64,000 nucleotides of DNA from positions 372,001-436,000 of the forward strand of contig JAGTJL010000028.1 in the NCBI GenBank assembly GCA_020746875.1, written 5' to 3'. Below, in pieces: positions 13,200 through 23,157 of the stretch (positions are counted from its first letter, which is position 1; each line of letters opens with the position of its first letter). Made by a program: the position numbers and the translations under genes. The notes under the pieces are model-generated. The model did not search any database. It was not told where the DNA came from and worked only from the letters and a program-made list of their open reading frames with translations. This DNA comes from Rhexocercosporidium sp. MPI-PUGE-AT-0058 (taxonomy: Eukaryota; Ascomycota; Leotiomycetes; Helotiales).

Positions 13200-14072
13200 T
13201 TGAAACCCCCAAATACGTTCGTTTATGGCCGCGACATCGTTGGCAGAAAGATAGCACAGAGGCGAGGGATTCTAGTGTTCGAGTGTTTTGACAGCTTTGG
13301 GGGCAAGCTCCGTGTAGTCAAAGTCATACGAAACCTTGACGGAAAGTCTCCCGTCGAGTATGAGTTCAGAGTCGACTATCAGCACCACATACAGCGACTA
13401 GTCTCACACCACTGCAATATCTGTACATAGTATGCGATTCTACAAACGTTTCCCGTTGGCTACTTGTGGATGGATCACTGAGTGGAGGATTTAGACCTCA
13501 TGATCCGCTTTTCTGATAAGGGAATTGATATCTCCAATGATTTGCGCTAAGCAGCGATGTTCAAGAACCGTTTTGGGTGTGGGGGGGAGGCTCTGCTGAA
13601 CTGAACAATAAATCTGACTGACGATATGCACACCACTTAATATCAAGGGGCTATTCCTAGATGTGATCAATGGCGTTATTCATTGTCATTCGAAAGGTAT
13701 AACTCATAGGAACCTGAGCCCCTCACAAGAGCCTCAGCCGACACCACCACAAGTCCACTACTGGGCCGAAGCCGACATTTGGTCCTTGGGCATCCCACTA
13801 TTCGAAATGGGGACTGGGAAGTTCCATTTCGCGTCTCCCCTCTCAACTTGCTCATCCTACGCCAAGTACAAGGAAGGCCACAATTTGAAGACCGGTATCC
13901 AGAAATCTCGCCTCAACTTGAGGTGATTCTCAAGACTATTCTCAAAGATGACCATTCTGAGAGGAATAGACTGTCGAGTCGAGAACACCGATTCTCAACT
14001 GGAAAACGTGCTGCTCCAGTAAGAAGCCTTATCATTGCTTTAATGGTATGCCGCATCCACGAGACGTTATGA
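13200..14072 (+). pseudogene. Decayed protein kinase fragment
   Basis: Two disconnected stretches resemble a protein kinase. At 13200-13430 the segment GGKLRVVKVIRNLDGK looks like the N-lobe beta strand carrying the ATP-anchoring lysine. At 13663-13926 there is GVIHCHSKGITHRNLSPS, the catalytic loop with HRD changed to HRN. This is followed soon by ADIWSLGIPLFEM, subdomain IX. The activation segment with DFG and APE is missing, and the frame between the two parts is closed by stops (13430-13660). The gene is therefore internally deleted and not expected to encode an active kinase. It begins 28 bp after the adjacent MITE-like element. Confidence 0.6.
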
Positions 14073-14796
14073 AGCTCAGACAGCAACGACCAGATCAGGA
14101 ATCTGACTTCGTGGACAAGTTTGATTTGACAATGGGCCAGCTCCGCATTGCCAAATAGTTTGACGATTTGGATGCTCCAATTCAGATAAAGTGTCTAGGG
14201 ATGTATTAGCTAGGAAGACATCCGTATAGCGTTGAGGCCCGTCTGCATTTGTGGTTTTCTCGACGGGTCCGTAAGCGAGGACTGATTGTTTAGATAGATA
14301 CCTTCCTAAATACATGATAAAAGAAAATCGTATAATATTATGCCTAACAATGAGCACTAGACCAAATTTTAACTCAGCGGTACATAATAGGTACCTCAAT
14401 AACTTTTCTTCTATTCTGTGCAATTTTCTCACCCCGTCCCAATTAAAAACCCCCCTATTCCAAATCAACAAGCATCGTGCTTATGTAACCGTAGAAGCGA
14501 GCGCAATGCCCGAGGATTTCCAAGCGATTTCCAACCCCGCCGAACCTTCCAGCCGATCCATCAACCCCTCCATCAGCATCATAAAACGACTACAACCACC
14601 ACAACTGAACCCCTCTTGACTCCCAACGAAAACATACACACAAAGGCTTCTCCACCATCCTCCGACATCCACAGCCGTAGCAAAAGCAAATAAGATTGAA
14701 TTGCAGCAAAACCCCCAAACAGCCAAGGCTCCGCAGAATAGAGCAGTCCACGGTATCTAAAAGCACAACCTTCAACACCACGACACAGCCTCCAAA
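14073..14796. other. Intergenic spacer, promoter of the TXNL1-like gene
   Basis: About 0.7 kb. The last 300 bp are rich in C and A on the plus strand (CAACCACC/CATCC words), as often seen in the 5' leader of ascomycete housekeeping genes. No supported gene. Confidence 0.4.
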
Positions 14797-15738
14797 ATGC
14801 TCGAAATAAAATCTCTCTCACAATTCAACGCCCTGAAAGCCTCCTCCTCCCTCCTCATAATCGACTTCTATGCCATCTGGTGCGGGCCCTGCAAAGCCAT
14901 CTCCCCTGTCTTCGCGCGCCTCTCCACCCCTCACACCTCCTCCTCGGCCGCCGGCACAGGCATAGTCTTTGCGCAAGTGGACGTCGATAAAGCGAAGGAT
15001 GTCGCGCAAGCTTGTGGCATCTCTGCGATGCCTACGTTTCAGTTCTTTAAGGGAGGGAAGAAGATCGATGAGGTTAAGGGCGCGGATGTGCAGCAGTTGA
15101 GTACGAAGGTTGGGTTTTATATAGGGGAGGTTTCGAAATCCGGAGCTGGAAATACACAGAGTGGAAGTTCGGGCTCTGGATCTGGATCTACATCAACAGA
15201 AAACAAGACGGTTGGTAGTTTAAGAAGTTTAATCGATGTGGAGAAAGGTCGACTGCTTAACGCCACTCTGCTGAGTTCAGTCCGCAATATCGCATCTCCC
15301 CCGCCTGCGGGGTATTCATTAGCATCGACAGGGAACCCGAAGTTGCTGATCTACATTCCTTTCACGCAACCCATAATCCCCTCCTCCATTACTCTCCGCG
15401 TCGCCAAAGGTTCTGACCTGAGCACCGCCCCCTCGCGCCTAACAATCGGATCCAACGTGCCCGTCACAACCCGCAAACTCGAAGACAAGAAAACGGGCGA
15501 GGTGAAAGAAACGAACGATTTGGATATGGATGCTAGTATGGGCAAGGCGGAGAGTGAACAGGCGTTTAATGTTTTTAGCGATGAGTTTGTGGGTGGGGAG
15601 GTCACATTGAAGTTGAAGGCGAGTAAATTTGGGAAGGGCGTGAAGAGTCTGTTGGTTAGAGTGGAGAGGAATTTGAGTGGTGAGGAGGGAACGGTGACGA
15701 AGATTGGGGAGATGGATATACCTGGTGTGAAGGTCTAG
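14797..15738 (+). CDS. txl1: Thioredoxin-like protein with PITH domain (TXNL1 type)
   Basis: Intronless frame of 313 residues. Residues about 5-105 form a thioredoxin fold with the redox motif WCGPC (Cys29/Cys32) and the cis-proline segment SAMPTFQFFKGGKK. A Gly/Ser-rich linker (about 115-130) leads to a C-terminal PITH domain of about 170 residues, recognised by the SLIDVEKGRLLNA start and the LLIYIPFTQP strand. Human TXNL1 and fission-yeast Txl1 have the same architecture and associate with the 26S proteasome, coupling it to disulfide reduction. A cytosolic or nuclear location is expected, since no signal peptide is present. Length and domain order match the family, so the gene looks intact. 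Confidence 0.93.
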   Translation: MLEIKSLSQFNALKASSSLLIIDFYAIWCGPCKAISPVFARLSTPHTSSSAAGTGIVFAQVDVDKAKDVAQACGISAMPTFQFFKGGKKIDEVKGADVQQLSTKVGFYIGEVSKSGAGNTQSGSSGSGSGSTSTENKTVGSLRSLIDVEKGRLLNATLLSSVRNIASPPPAGYSLASTGNPKLLIYIPFTQPIIPSSITLRVAKGSDLSTAPSRLTIGSNVPVTTRKLEDKKTGEVKETNDLDMDASMGKAESEQAFNVFSDEFVGGEVTLKLKASKFGKGVKSLLVRVERNLSGEEGTVTKIGEMDIPGVKV

Positions 15739-16226
15739 GGGGGAGTGTGGTGCAACCTCGATGATGGGCGAGTGGAGTTTGAATGCTGAGAAAGATGACA
15801 AAGAACATGAACACAGCGACGGAGAGCCGTGCTTGTATTTGAAGATTCAAATCCGAAGCTGATGTAGTATATGATACCATTTGCATTTATTCATCTCTTT
15901 CGCGCTCCTACTTTCTGTTCACAGCCTCCTCGCGTCCTTTTGTGCACTATTGAAAAAATGTTCATAGATTCAGTACCGCCATTCCGAAGTCTCTCTGCTC
16001 TTGCTTGATCTGCAAAGTGTCGTACTGGTTGATTGGTCCTGCACTTGCTCTCTCCTGCCTTGCATTATTTGCTGTTCATGTCGGCAACCCTGTTGCACCT
16101 AATCTCCTTCCTCGTTACGAAGGCACTGTTTCCCCTTATTCGTGATTCGTGGTCATCCTCTCTTTGCTTAACCTTAGTAAAGCTTGCTGCTGGCTGTTGC
16201 GTCCCATTGTCCAGCATTCTGGTGGA
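15739..16226. other. Convergent 3' spacer
   Basis: About 0.5 kb between the convergent TXNL1-like (+) and zinc-finger (-) genes. Nothing beyond presumed terminator sequence is visible. Confidence 0.4.
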
Positions 16227-17357
16227 TCAAATATCATTTGCGCAATGAAACGTCTCGTATACACAATCAACTGGCGTGTAAAGAGAGTTTCCCAGTATCG
16301 TTTTGATGCCGATTGAGCCATAGGTGTAGGAATTAAAGTCTCCAGTGAAATTGCCTTTGAGCTTGATGACTCCTGGATCCCTATCGGGCATAGAGAATTG
16401 AAGCCGATACGTATAGGCCATGGTGCAACTACTCTGATCATTCTCCATCAGTCTTTCACAGGTGAATTTGGGCTCCTTCCCATATTCGAAGTCCATATTG
16501 GATGGTTCCCATCCTTCATGCTCGTGTGGCACTCGTAACAAGATTTCCACGTTGCTCCACGAGTAGATCACTTTGTAGAAAACGGTTGTGACTTTCTTGG
16601 TCGACATCATTTCTTCCTCGTCTTGAATCCTTTTCTTTGTGGCGCGACGGCCAGATTGTCGCTGGCTTTTCAGGTTCTGGCAAACAAAATCCTCTGCTTT
16701 CTGTTTGCAGTCAATAGCAACTGTAGATACGTATTGTTTGCTGCAGCTACCGTCAACATCCCCGTCAACGTGCATCATGAGTTCGTCACGCGTCTTAAAT
16801 TTTGTTCCACAGCCTTCCCAGGATGTTTTCTTTGAAGGTTTAACCGACGGATTGCGATACCGACAAGTCCAAGTACCCGGTAAATCTCTAACCTTGTAAA
16901 ATCCCAAAGTATTCCACCTGACAACAGCTATCAAATTCTGAGACACATTCTTGTAGCATTTTCCACCAGTTGCCTTTAAATGAGCTACAAGACCATCCTC
17001 CCTTGCAAAGGCCTTACCGCAGCCCCAGGATTGATCGAATATAGAAATGGATATCATGCCTTGGCAGACAAATTGCTTCTGCTCGTCGTGTATCAATTCA
17101 TGACGGGCTCTGTCTCTGAGTGTCGCAAAAGCTTTGGAACAGCCGTCCTGCCGCCGACAAATAAACTGGCGTTCGTTGGTGTGACTCCGACGAGTATGTT
17201 CGTTCAAGGCGCCGCGCCGTGTGAAGCGTTTGGAACAGAGAGGATCTGCGCATGGATACCGAGCCGGTTCTTTGGTTTGTCGTGTGGTTTCTTGGGAAGG
17301 CTGAGCCGGCTCAAGAGACTTAGTTTGATCTCCTGGAACATAGATCGCTGAGTCCAT
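16227..17357 (-). CDS. C2H2 zinc-finger protein
   Basis: Intronless frame of 376 residues. Two good C2H2 fingers lie near residues 33-90: the first contains CADPLCSKRFTRRGALNEH, the second CRRQDGCSKAFATLRDRARH. Two further Cys/His segments (about 97-135 and 163-205) look like degenerate fingers, with WGCGKAF and WEGCGTKF cores and a final cysteine in place of the last histidine. The C-terminal 150 residues have no domain I recognise. This is likely a nucleic-acid-binding, putative transcription factor; its target is unknown. It is transcribed away from the repeated-motif array at 17707-19063, so that array lies in its upstream region. Confidence 0.8.
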   Translation of the reverse strand: MDSAIYVPGDQTKSLEPAQPSQETTRQTKEPARYPCADPLCSKRFTRRGALNEHTRRSHTNERQFICRRQDGCSKAFATLRDRARHELIHDEQKQFVCQGMISISIFDQSWGCGKAFAREDGLVAHLKATGGKCYKNVSQNLIAVVRWNTLGFYKVRDLPGTWTCRYRNPSVKPSKKTSWEGCGTKFKTRDELMMHVDGDVDGSCSKQYVSTVAIDCKQKAEDFVCQNLKSQRQSGRRATKKRIQDEEEMMSTKKVTTVFYKVIYSWSNVEILLRVPHEHEGWEPSNMDFEYGKEPKFTCERLMENDQSSCTMAYTYRLQFSMPDRDPGVIKLKGNFTGDFNSYTYGSIGIKTILGNSLYTPVDCVYETFHCANDI

Positions 17358-17706
17358 TTTGAGACTGATTCAATCGGGGCTCTGGTCGAAGGGATCGAGG
17401 TAGGATGTTGGAAAACTTGTTGCGAAACTGATTTATTTTAGCCTTATTAAGTTTCGCTCGGGATAAGCTATACCTTTGAGAGCTTCACAAGCATTTACGC
17501 CTCGATTTCCCGACTCTTCAGATCGATGATCTAAAGGTCGACTTAAGGATTTGAATTCGCCCTGCATAAAGAAGGCAGATACCTTGGTGAGATCAAGGAA
17601 GGTGCTTATGTTTTCCCTACTGAGAAAGATAACTCTAGATATGGGCTAGAATGGGACGCATATCTCTAGCCAGCAAGCTCTTCAGGGAGACGATGCACAT
17701 CCAGTA
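17358..17706. other. Upstream region of the zinc-finger gene
   Basis: About 350 bp between the zinc-finger start codon and the first copy of the alternating motif. It contains no copy of the motif and no gene. Confidence 0.4.
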
Positions 17707-19063
17707 TTTGCGTCGCCTTGATCAAAGATGTTGCTCACCGACACAGGTTTGCATGTGTGGCTAATATTTACTCAGCCCAAGGCGACGCAGGCTGCAGCGG
17801 GAGGATACTCGTACCGGGGATTGGCCTTCGGAGTACATGCTACGACAGGGTCTCGGGATTTGTGCCTCAAGGCGGCAGGGTTCGAAGCATTTGGCGCGAA
17901 ACTACTCGCACACTAAGTAGCGCGTGGCGCACTGATGAGAGAGACGGGGGAACAGGGGAGGGCCAGGGACCAAGTGGGTTGTGCTCCGTTGTTCATCACG
18001 ACTACTGCTGTCCTCCCATCTGCGTCGCCTTGAGCTCATCGGCATTGTCCCCGCCATATGCACCTCTAGCGACCATGGATTTCAGCCGTGCATGTGGCTT
18101 GCATGGACCGGAACAACTTTCCTCAAGGCGACGCTCTTGTTACTTGCTATACATTCAGCATTTGCGTCGCCTTGGCATGCTGGGCATAGAACTAGATGAT
18201 CTACACTGCCCAATTATCTTGATATTGCTCCACCATAATCTCATGGGTGGGAACAAGTGATCCAGAAGTCTACCAGAAACTGCTGGGGAGCTGTGTCCAA
18301 GGCGACGCAATGCTCTGCCGAACCACAGGACAACATTCTGATTGGCCGGCATTTTGACTACCTCCCTCTTCAACGTGGAACCTCCCCGTGCTAGGTATTT
18401 GCGTCGCTTTGAGCCTTTTGATATATGGGAGCAGACGATCCATGTGAAATAGAGTCTGCATGCTGCGCCTACCGGTCCTTGGCAATGAGACAAGGCTGTA
18501 CGATTCTTGTACCGTACTTCGCCAACCTCTCTGAAGGCGACGCACTCCAGGTTGTCGATCTGAACAGACTATGAAGGGCCAATAATCATATTTTGATCCA
18601 CTTCTCTACGCTTACCTGTACAACATGCGTCGCCTTGGGTGCCCCGTTTGAGGACCACCCCTCGGCAGGTACGGAGATAGCCTGCACTTGACCTGGTCAA
18701 ATCCCTTCTAGAAGGCGACGCATCTCCCCGGTTGAGACTCTGAGACCTCTGGTACCAGTATGTCCCCATGAATATACGAGTTGAACAATAGCTTGCCGTT
18801 TTTGCGTCGCCTTGGATCTCCCAACATCGGAACCAGCCGCTCGGCAGCTTCGTCGACGACCTGCACCAGACTGAGTGAAATGATCTTTGGTAGAAGGCGA
18901 CGCATCCACCAGACCAGGTCTCCAACGAGGTATTCTCCGCAAGCCTACAGTTCGAAGTCATCCCTCGTACACTTTGCGTCGCCTTGAAGTCTCCGGGTAT
19001 CGTCTTCGTCGCCACGTAGATATGGCGGTGATGTCTGTTCTCAATGGACAAATATGGCGACGC
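17707..19063. repeat. Array of 14 alternately oriented GCGTCGCCTTG motifs
   Basis: An 11-bp word occurs 14 times and its orientation alternates without exception. Forward copies (GCGTCGCCTTG) start at 17710, 18022, 18164, 18401 (one mismatch), 18627, 18804 and 18976. Reverse copies (CAAGGCGACGC or GAAGGCGACGC) start at 17778, 18124, 18298, 18533, 18711, 18893 and 19053 (last one diverged at its edge). Most forward copies are preceded by TTT. A weak reverse copy (CAAGGCGGCAG) sits at 17868. The sequence between copies (about 30-230 bp, mostly 65-125) is not obviously conserved, so this is not a simple tandem repeat. Open frames through it lack protein character. It lies between the divergent zinc-finger gene (17357) and the membrane-protein gene (19263). 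Every neighbouring pair could also form a 10-12 bp stem in single-stranded form. Confidence 0.85.
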
Positions 19064-19262
19064 AGATAGTCCTTTCTGGACCTTTACAACGCCGCCCAGC
19101 AGGAGTTTCTACTTAAGCTGTGGTTCCCCAGCTATCATTTTGATACCCCAACACTCCACCAGACTTCTGTGTATCGCAAAAGTGCTAAATCCTACTCACG
19201 CCAGAGACACACTCACACAGAGACTGCACCAACCCAAAGCCCTATTCCACCCTATTAGCACA

Positions 19263-19941
19263 ATGGCTGACAACATCTGGACACCTGAAATCATTGCTAC
19301 TATCGTCTACCGAGTAATTATGATCCTTGTCAGCCTCGCTTTCATCTGGAGGGAGTACCGCCACGTCCGTCCGCAACTCGATGGTACGACCTCACTCATT
19401 CTCTTCGCACTCACTTGGATGCAGAAGAGCTAACAATTCTTCGACAGAAGAACAGCTTATCAGCATTCTTGTCCAAAGGCAAAGCTTTTCTCCAGCTGTT
19501 GCCCTAACTTCAGGCCGGCAGGATGATGTCGTTAACACTCACCCAACACCAAGGCTCCGAGACCACTTCAGAACCAATTCGAACAACATAGTTGCATCGG
19601 CACTTGGACTTGATCTCGGTGGAACACCTCGTGATGTTACAACAACCGCTCCTTTGAGAACATCGACCGCTTCTTATCCACATACGATATCAAGCTCTGG
19701 ACTTGTCCATGCACCAGGCCAGCCGGATATCACAGGGGTACTGCCCTTGCGTCAATTCTGCCAGACTGCCGCTCGCCCACGCCCAGTCTCGAACTCCATA
19801 CCCGATCATGGCGGGGGAAACGGCACTGCCGATATACACATGCGTCCGATCCAACATCATCAACGTTCCCTTTCCAATACATTGACTGCTTATGCACCAG
19901 AACGAAGCGCCACCGCTAAGAGCGAGAGAAACGACGAATGA
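19263..19941 (+). CDS. Small single-pass membrane protein, unknown function
   Basis: Two exons, 19263-19383 and 19448-19941, give 204 residues. The intron has a GCTAAC branch site and an intact GT-AG. Residues about 8-27 (IIATIVYRVIMILVSLAFIW) form one hydrophobic segment right after a short N-terminus, followed by REYRHVRPQ; the basic side is probably cytosolic. The remaining 160 residues are Ser/Thr/Pro/Gly/Asn-rich and likely disordered. I recognise no family. The gene starts 200 bp after the last copy of the alternating motif array, which may be part of its promoter. After the TGA the same frame stays open for another 27 codons. Confidence 0.6.
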
Positions 19942-20215
19942 ATGGCGGGACATTACTTCGTTCGAAGACATCGTACAAGACATTATGAGTTGGAATTGGA
20001 CGAAAAGGGGGTATGGGTTGTATAATAGATTTTCTCTCTTTCGCTTGGCTCATGAAGGGACATTGAGGCCAGACATATACCTCAATACGAAAAGATTCAA
20101 AAAAGACCCCTTCGACGTGGACGAAGATGTTTAATTCTCCGCGTCGTATCAGTCCCTTCTACTTGTGTTTAGCCTCAGCCTTGCTTTCGATGACAACGAT
20201 TTGGGATCGTTTGAT

Positions 20216-21074
20216 CTAGAAAGAAAGTCCAGAGTTCTTGATCACAAAAGCTGCAGCTGCACGTGCGTCCATTCCATACTGGCGCAGGAATCAGGAGTTA
20301 GCACGGATTTCTCAATTCATAAATCAAAACACTCATATCAGTGGGTATGGGTACTCACAGTGTGATGAGGCGCAAGGACCACAATTCCACCCTCGCAGAT
20401 ATTGTCCCCCGCATGACAATAAGTCACGACTTTCGACGCTGGGATATTGGTTACGGCTGTCCCATTGAATGGATCACCGAACATGACCACTACGGATATT
20501 CAGTATTGATTATAGCATCTTGCCGCAACTTTCCAAAGGTGGAAACCTACCTGATGATACTTTCGCAGCTGTGGCTGCGCTCAATAATTTCGCCGAATTA
20601 TGCACAAGTTGGGCTCCCTGACTTCTCAAGATCAGCACAACCCGGCATTCATCCCACAATGCTCTAGAAAACATACCTATACCCACTCATAACGACCTTC
20701 GTCTGGGGACACTGTGTAAATGCCTGCTCCACAAGCGCCGCCATCGTCCGACTCCCACTCGCACTCCCACCGGCCAAGAACCCAAAAATATCCGCAGAGT
20801 AATTCACGCCCTGGGCAGCCAGATTCGTGATCCCGGTGATATTCGCGACGGCTTGGAAGAACGGCGGACCGACATTCTCGCCTACGTTTCCCGGGGAGAC
20901 GGTGCCGCGTGCGAAGATTATGGTGAGGGCTTTGCAGGGGGTGCCGTTTGTGAGGTCATTTTGCGATGTTAGTGTTAGGTCTGTGGCGCGTTTGACGAGG
21001 GAAAGATCGAGGGGTGAGGAAGATGCGAAGGGGAGGAGGGTTAGAAGGGCGATGATGGGGGTGGGGAGAAACAT
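20216..21074 (-). CDS. Secreted cutinase
   Basis: Serine esterase of the cutinase family (CE5, alpha/beta hydrolase) that cleaves plant cutin polyester outside the cell. Four exons: 21074-20677, 20621-20551, 20489-20359 and 20278-20216, giving 220 residues, the normal cutinase length. The start MFLPTPIIALLTLLPF opens a signal peptide; an upstream in-frame ATG at 21197 is less likely because it would bury it. Catalytic residues are visible: Ser133 in GYSQG, Asp185 in CHAGDNIC and His198 in APHHTYG. The GDPFNGT and NIP motifs are also present. The codon of the catalytic serine is split by intron 1 (AG|T). Cutinases are usually induced by cutin monomers, but no such site was identified here. The presence of the gene suggests a plant-associated life style. 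Confidence 0.95.
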
Positions 21075-23157
21075 GGTTGGGGATTTTGAGGGTGTCTCCT
21101 TTGTTGGAAAGGCCACAGAGGGGAGAATACATATTGTAAGAAATTGGTTGAAGTGCAAGTATATACTTGTCCAACAACCACGCAATAATTCTTCCACCTA
21201 CTATACATCTCGTGACTGATACCTCGATGCGGTGAGCAAATACAGAATTTTACCGGAGAACATCAACGCGGGGTAGATGCAGTGATGGCAGTCGACTTCC
21301 AGATGAAGATTTCCTCCGACACAACAAGCTCGGTAGAACTTGAAGAAGCCCTCGTGACTCCCTCACAGAGAACTTCCATTGGACAATGCGTCGTCGCGTC
21401 TGATTCTCCCACCGCACAGCGCAATATATCAACTTGATATACCGGTCTACTTGCAAGGAGCATCGGACAAAAACACAGTTGAGGATTGCTGAATGACAAC
21501 TTTTTGTAAATGACCAAAGGGCCGCATGAACAATTGAGCTGAAAGAAACATTTGCCAAGCCCGAGGTACGATTTGCACCAATAGTTTGCTTTTCTCTTTC
21601 CTTCAAAAGCATTGTAAATCTAAGGGACAACAATGCAGCACAATAGCTTTGCTATGATGGGCCGAACAATATGCGTCGCAACTTGCAACAGTGAGAAGGA
21701 GATGGTGAAGGAGGCGACGGCACAGAGGAGGTCTTATCGGAAATTTCGGACTTGGCTCTGAATGCGAACTGGCATTCCGGCCATCCGGAAGGGTGACGAG
21801 AACTTATAATAAGCATGACAACGCAATCAAGCAAAAGCATTACCTACGCACATCGTGACATTGCTTTCGGACGTTAAACACCCAGCGAAAAGCAAGAGAT
21901 GCGCCAAAACCCTTTCTTTTCCTCGCCATACTGCAGGGACAGCCCCCCAAACCAATTTCCTATTTCGCGCTGTAAGATAAGCCAGGAAAAGAAAACATCA
22001 CCCAATGTCATTCCGCATGCCCTCAACTCGCCACGAGACACAGCAAAAAACAAATAAGACAAAGCTAGGAGATTAGGTAAACTAAATTACACTTCGCGTA
22101 CCTGACGATTGTCACCGTGAGTCAACACGACGACGAATCTTGTTTTCCAAAGAAGAAATTCCGCTCCAACGTCAGCGCTGCTTGGTTGGCATTCCTGCCA
22201 ATGGTTCAAGATGAGTTGCGGTCGTTCTTAGAAGTCGACGGCTCGTAGCCGAGCATCTCGCTAGAGCCCCTTCGTCCCCTCGAGGAGGATGGTTGTGCGA
22301 TATAGGACTTCGCCACGTGATTGTTCCGAGAGGCACAATACCACCAGCTACCCAGATTGTGCGCAGATCAACACCATTCTGATTTAGGCGTGATGGGGAT
22401 TTAAGCTTGATGCAAAGCGGAATACGGGCTCCTCAAGTTCCTGGACTTGGATGAAGGTGTTTGCTGATCTTCTGAAGCAGTAGCTCCTCAGCAGCTCCTC
22501 TCGTTCTCACAAGAACGAGCGCGACGTGCCGCTCCCCCAGGAACGCGCTGATGTCGAACATCATGTGGCGCTAGCAGAGGGGAAGGGTTCGAGATCGCCG
22601 GCTGGTTTGTTTGCCCAGGAGCTGCCAAGCGGCTATTTTTGATCCCATCTATAGACTATTTTCGATAGTCGATGCTTCCCCAGAACGTCAGGTACGCGAC
22701 TCGACAGGATGCCCAGCACTCAAGATGGGAGAGATACGCAATAACAACCCGCAAGAAGGGAAAAGAGCAGAATAGATATGAGATTTTGACATTTGGTTGG
22801 AGACAGATGGGGAAATGGATGTCATTAACGATTATGTTCTTGATCGGGGAGTGTTTCCCACTCATAGCATTGGCTTTGAGGGGCAATTTGGGTCTTCAGC
22901 GCAAGTTTCTCTAAGTCTCCCTTGGTGCAATTCAGCCAAGCAGACCATCGTGAAGCTACGAAGTTGGTATGACAGAGCCCGAAATTGCATCTTTTAGACA
23001 TGCTTGGGGCGGACAGCCAGAAGTATAAACACCCCATCCTCTCCTGTCCCACGCCCTCTTCGATCTCCATCCTTCATCCATCGCAGTCGACTTTCACTTG
23101 CATCTTTTTGCACCACATTCTTTTATTCTTTTCGAGGACTTTCGTTTAGCCATCACC
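21075..23157. other. 2.1-kb intergenic spacer (divergent promoters)
   Basis: Lies between the divergent cutinase (-) and CHRD-protein (+) genes. Short frames on both strands show no family resemblance. A TATA-type box for the CHRD gene is listed separately. No transposon or RNA gene was recognised. Confidence 0.45.
23024..23029 (+). promoter_or_regulatory. Probable TATA box of the CHRD wall-protein gene
   Basis: TATAAA in the context AAGTATAAACACCCC, about 130 bp before the ATG at 23158. It is followed by a C/T-rich leader, as in highly expressed fungal genes. Function inferred from position only. Confidence 0.5.

Noticed and set aside
18569..19051. 160-codon minus-strand frame with repeated QGDA/RGDA words
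   Set aside because: The repeated words are just translations of the alternating DNA motif; the frame otherwise has no protein character.
17707..19063. CRISPR array
   Set aside because: The repeat is only 11 bp, alternates in orientation, spacers are irregular, and the genome is fungal.
19939..20022. Stop-codon readthrough extension of the small membrane protein (27 further codons after TGA)
   Set aside because: No CTA readthrough context after the stop and no conservation evidence; could be chance.
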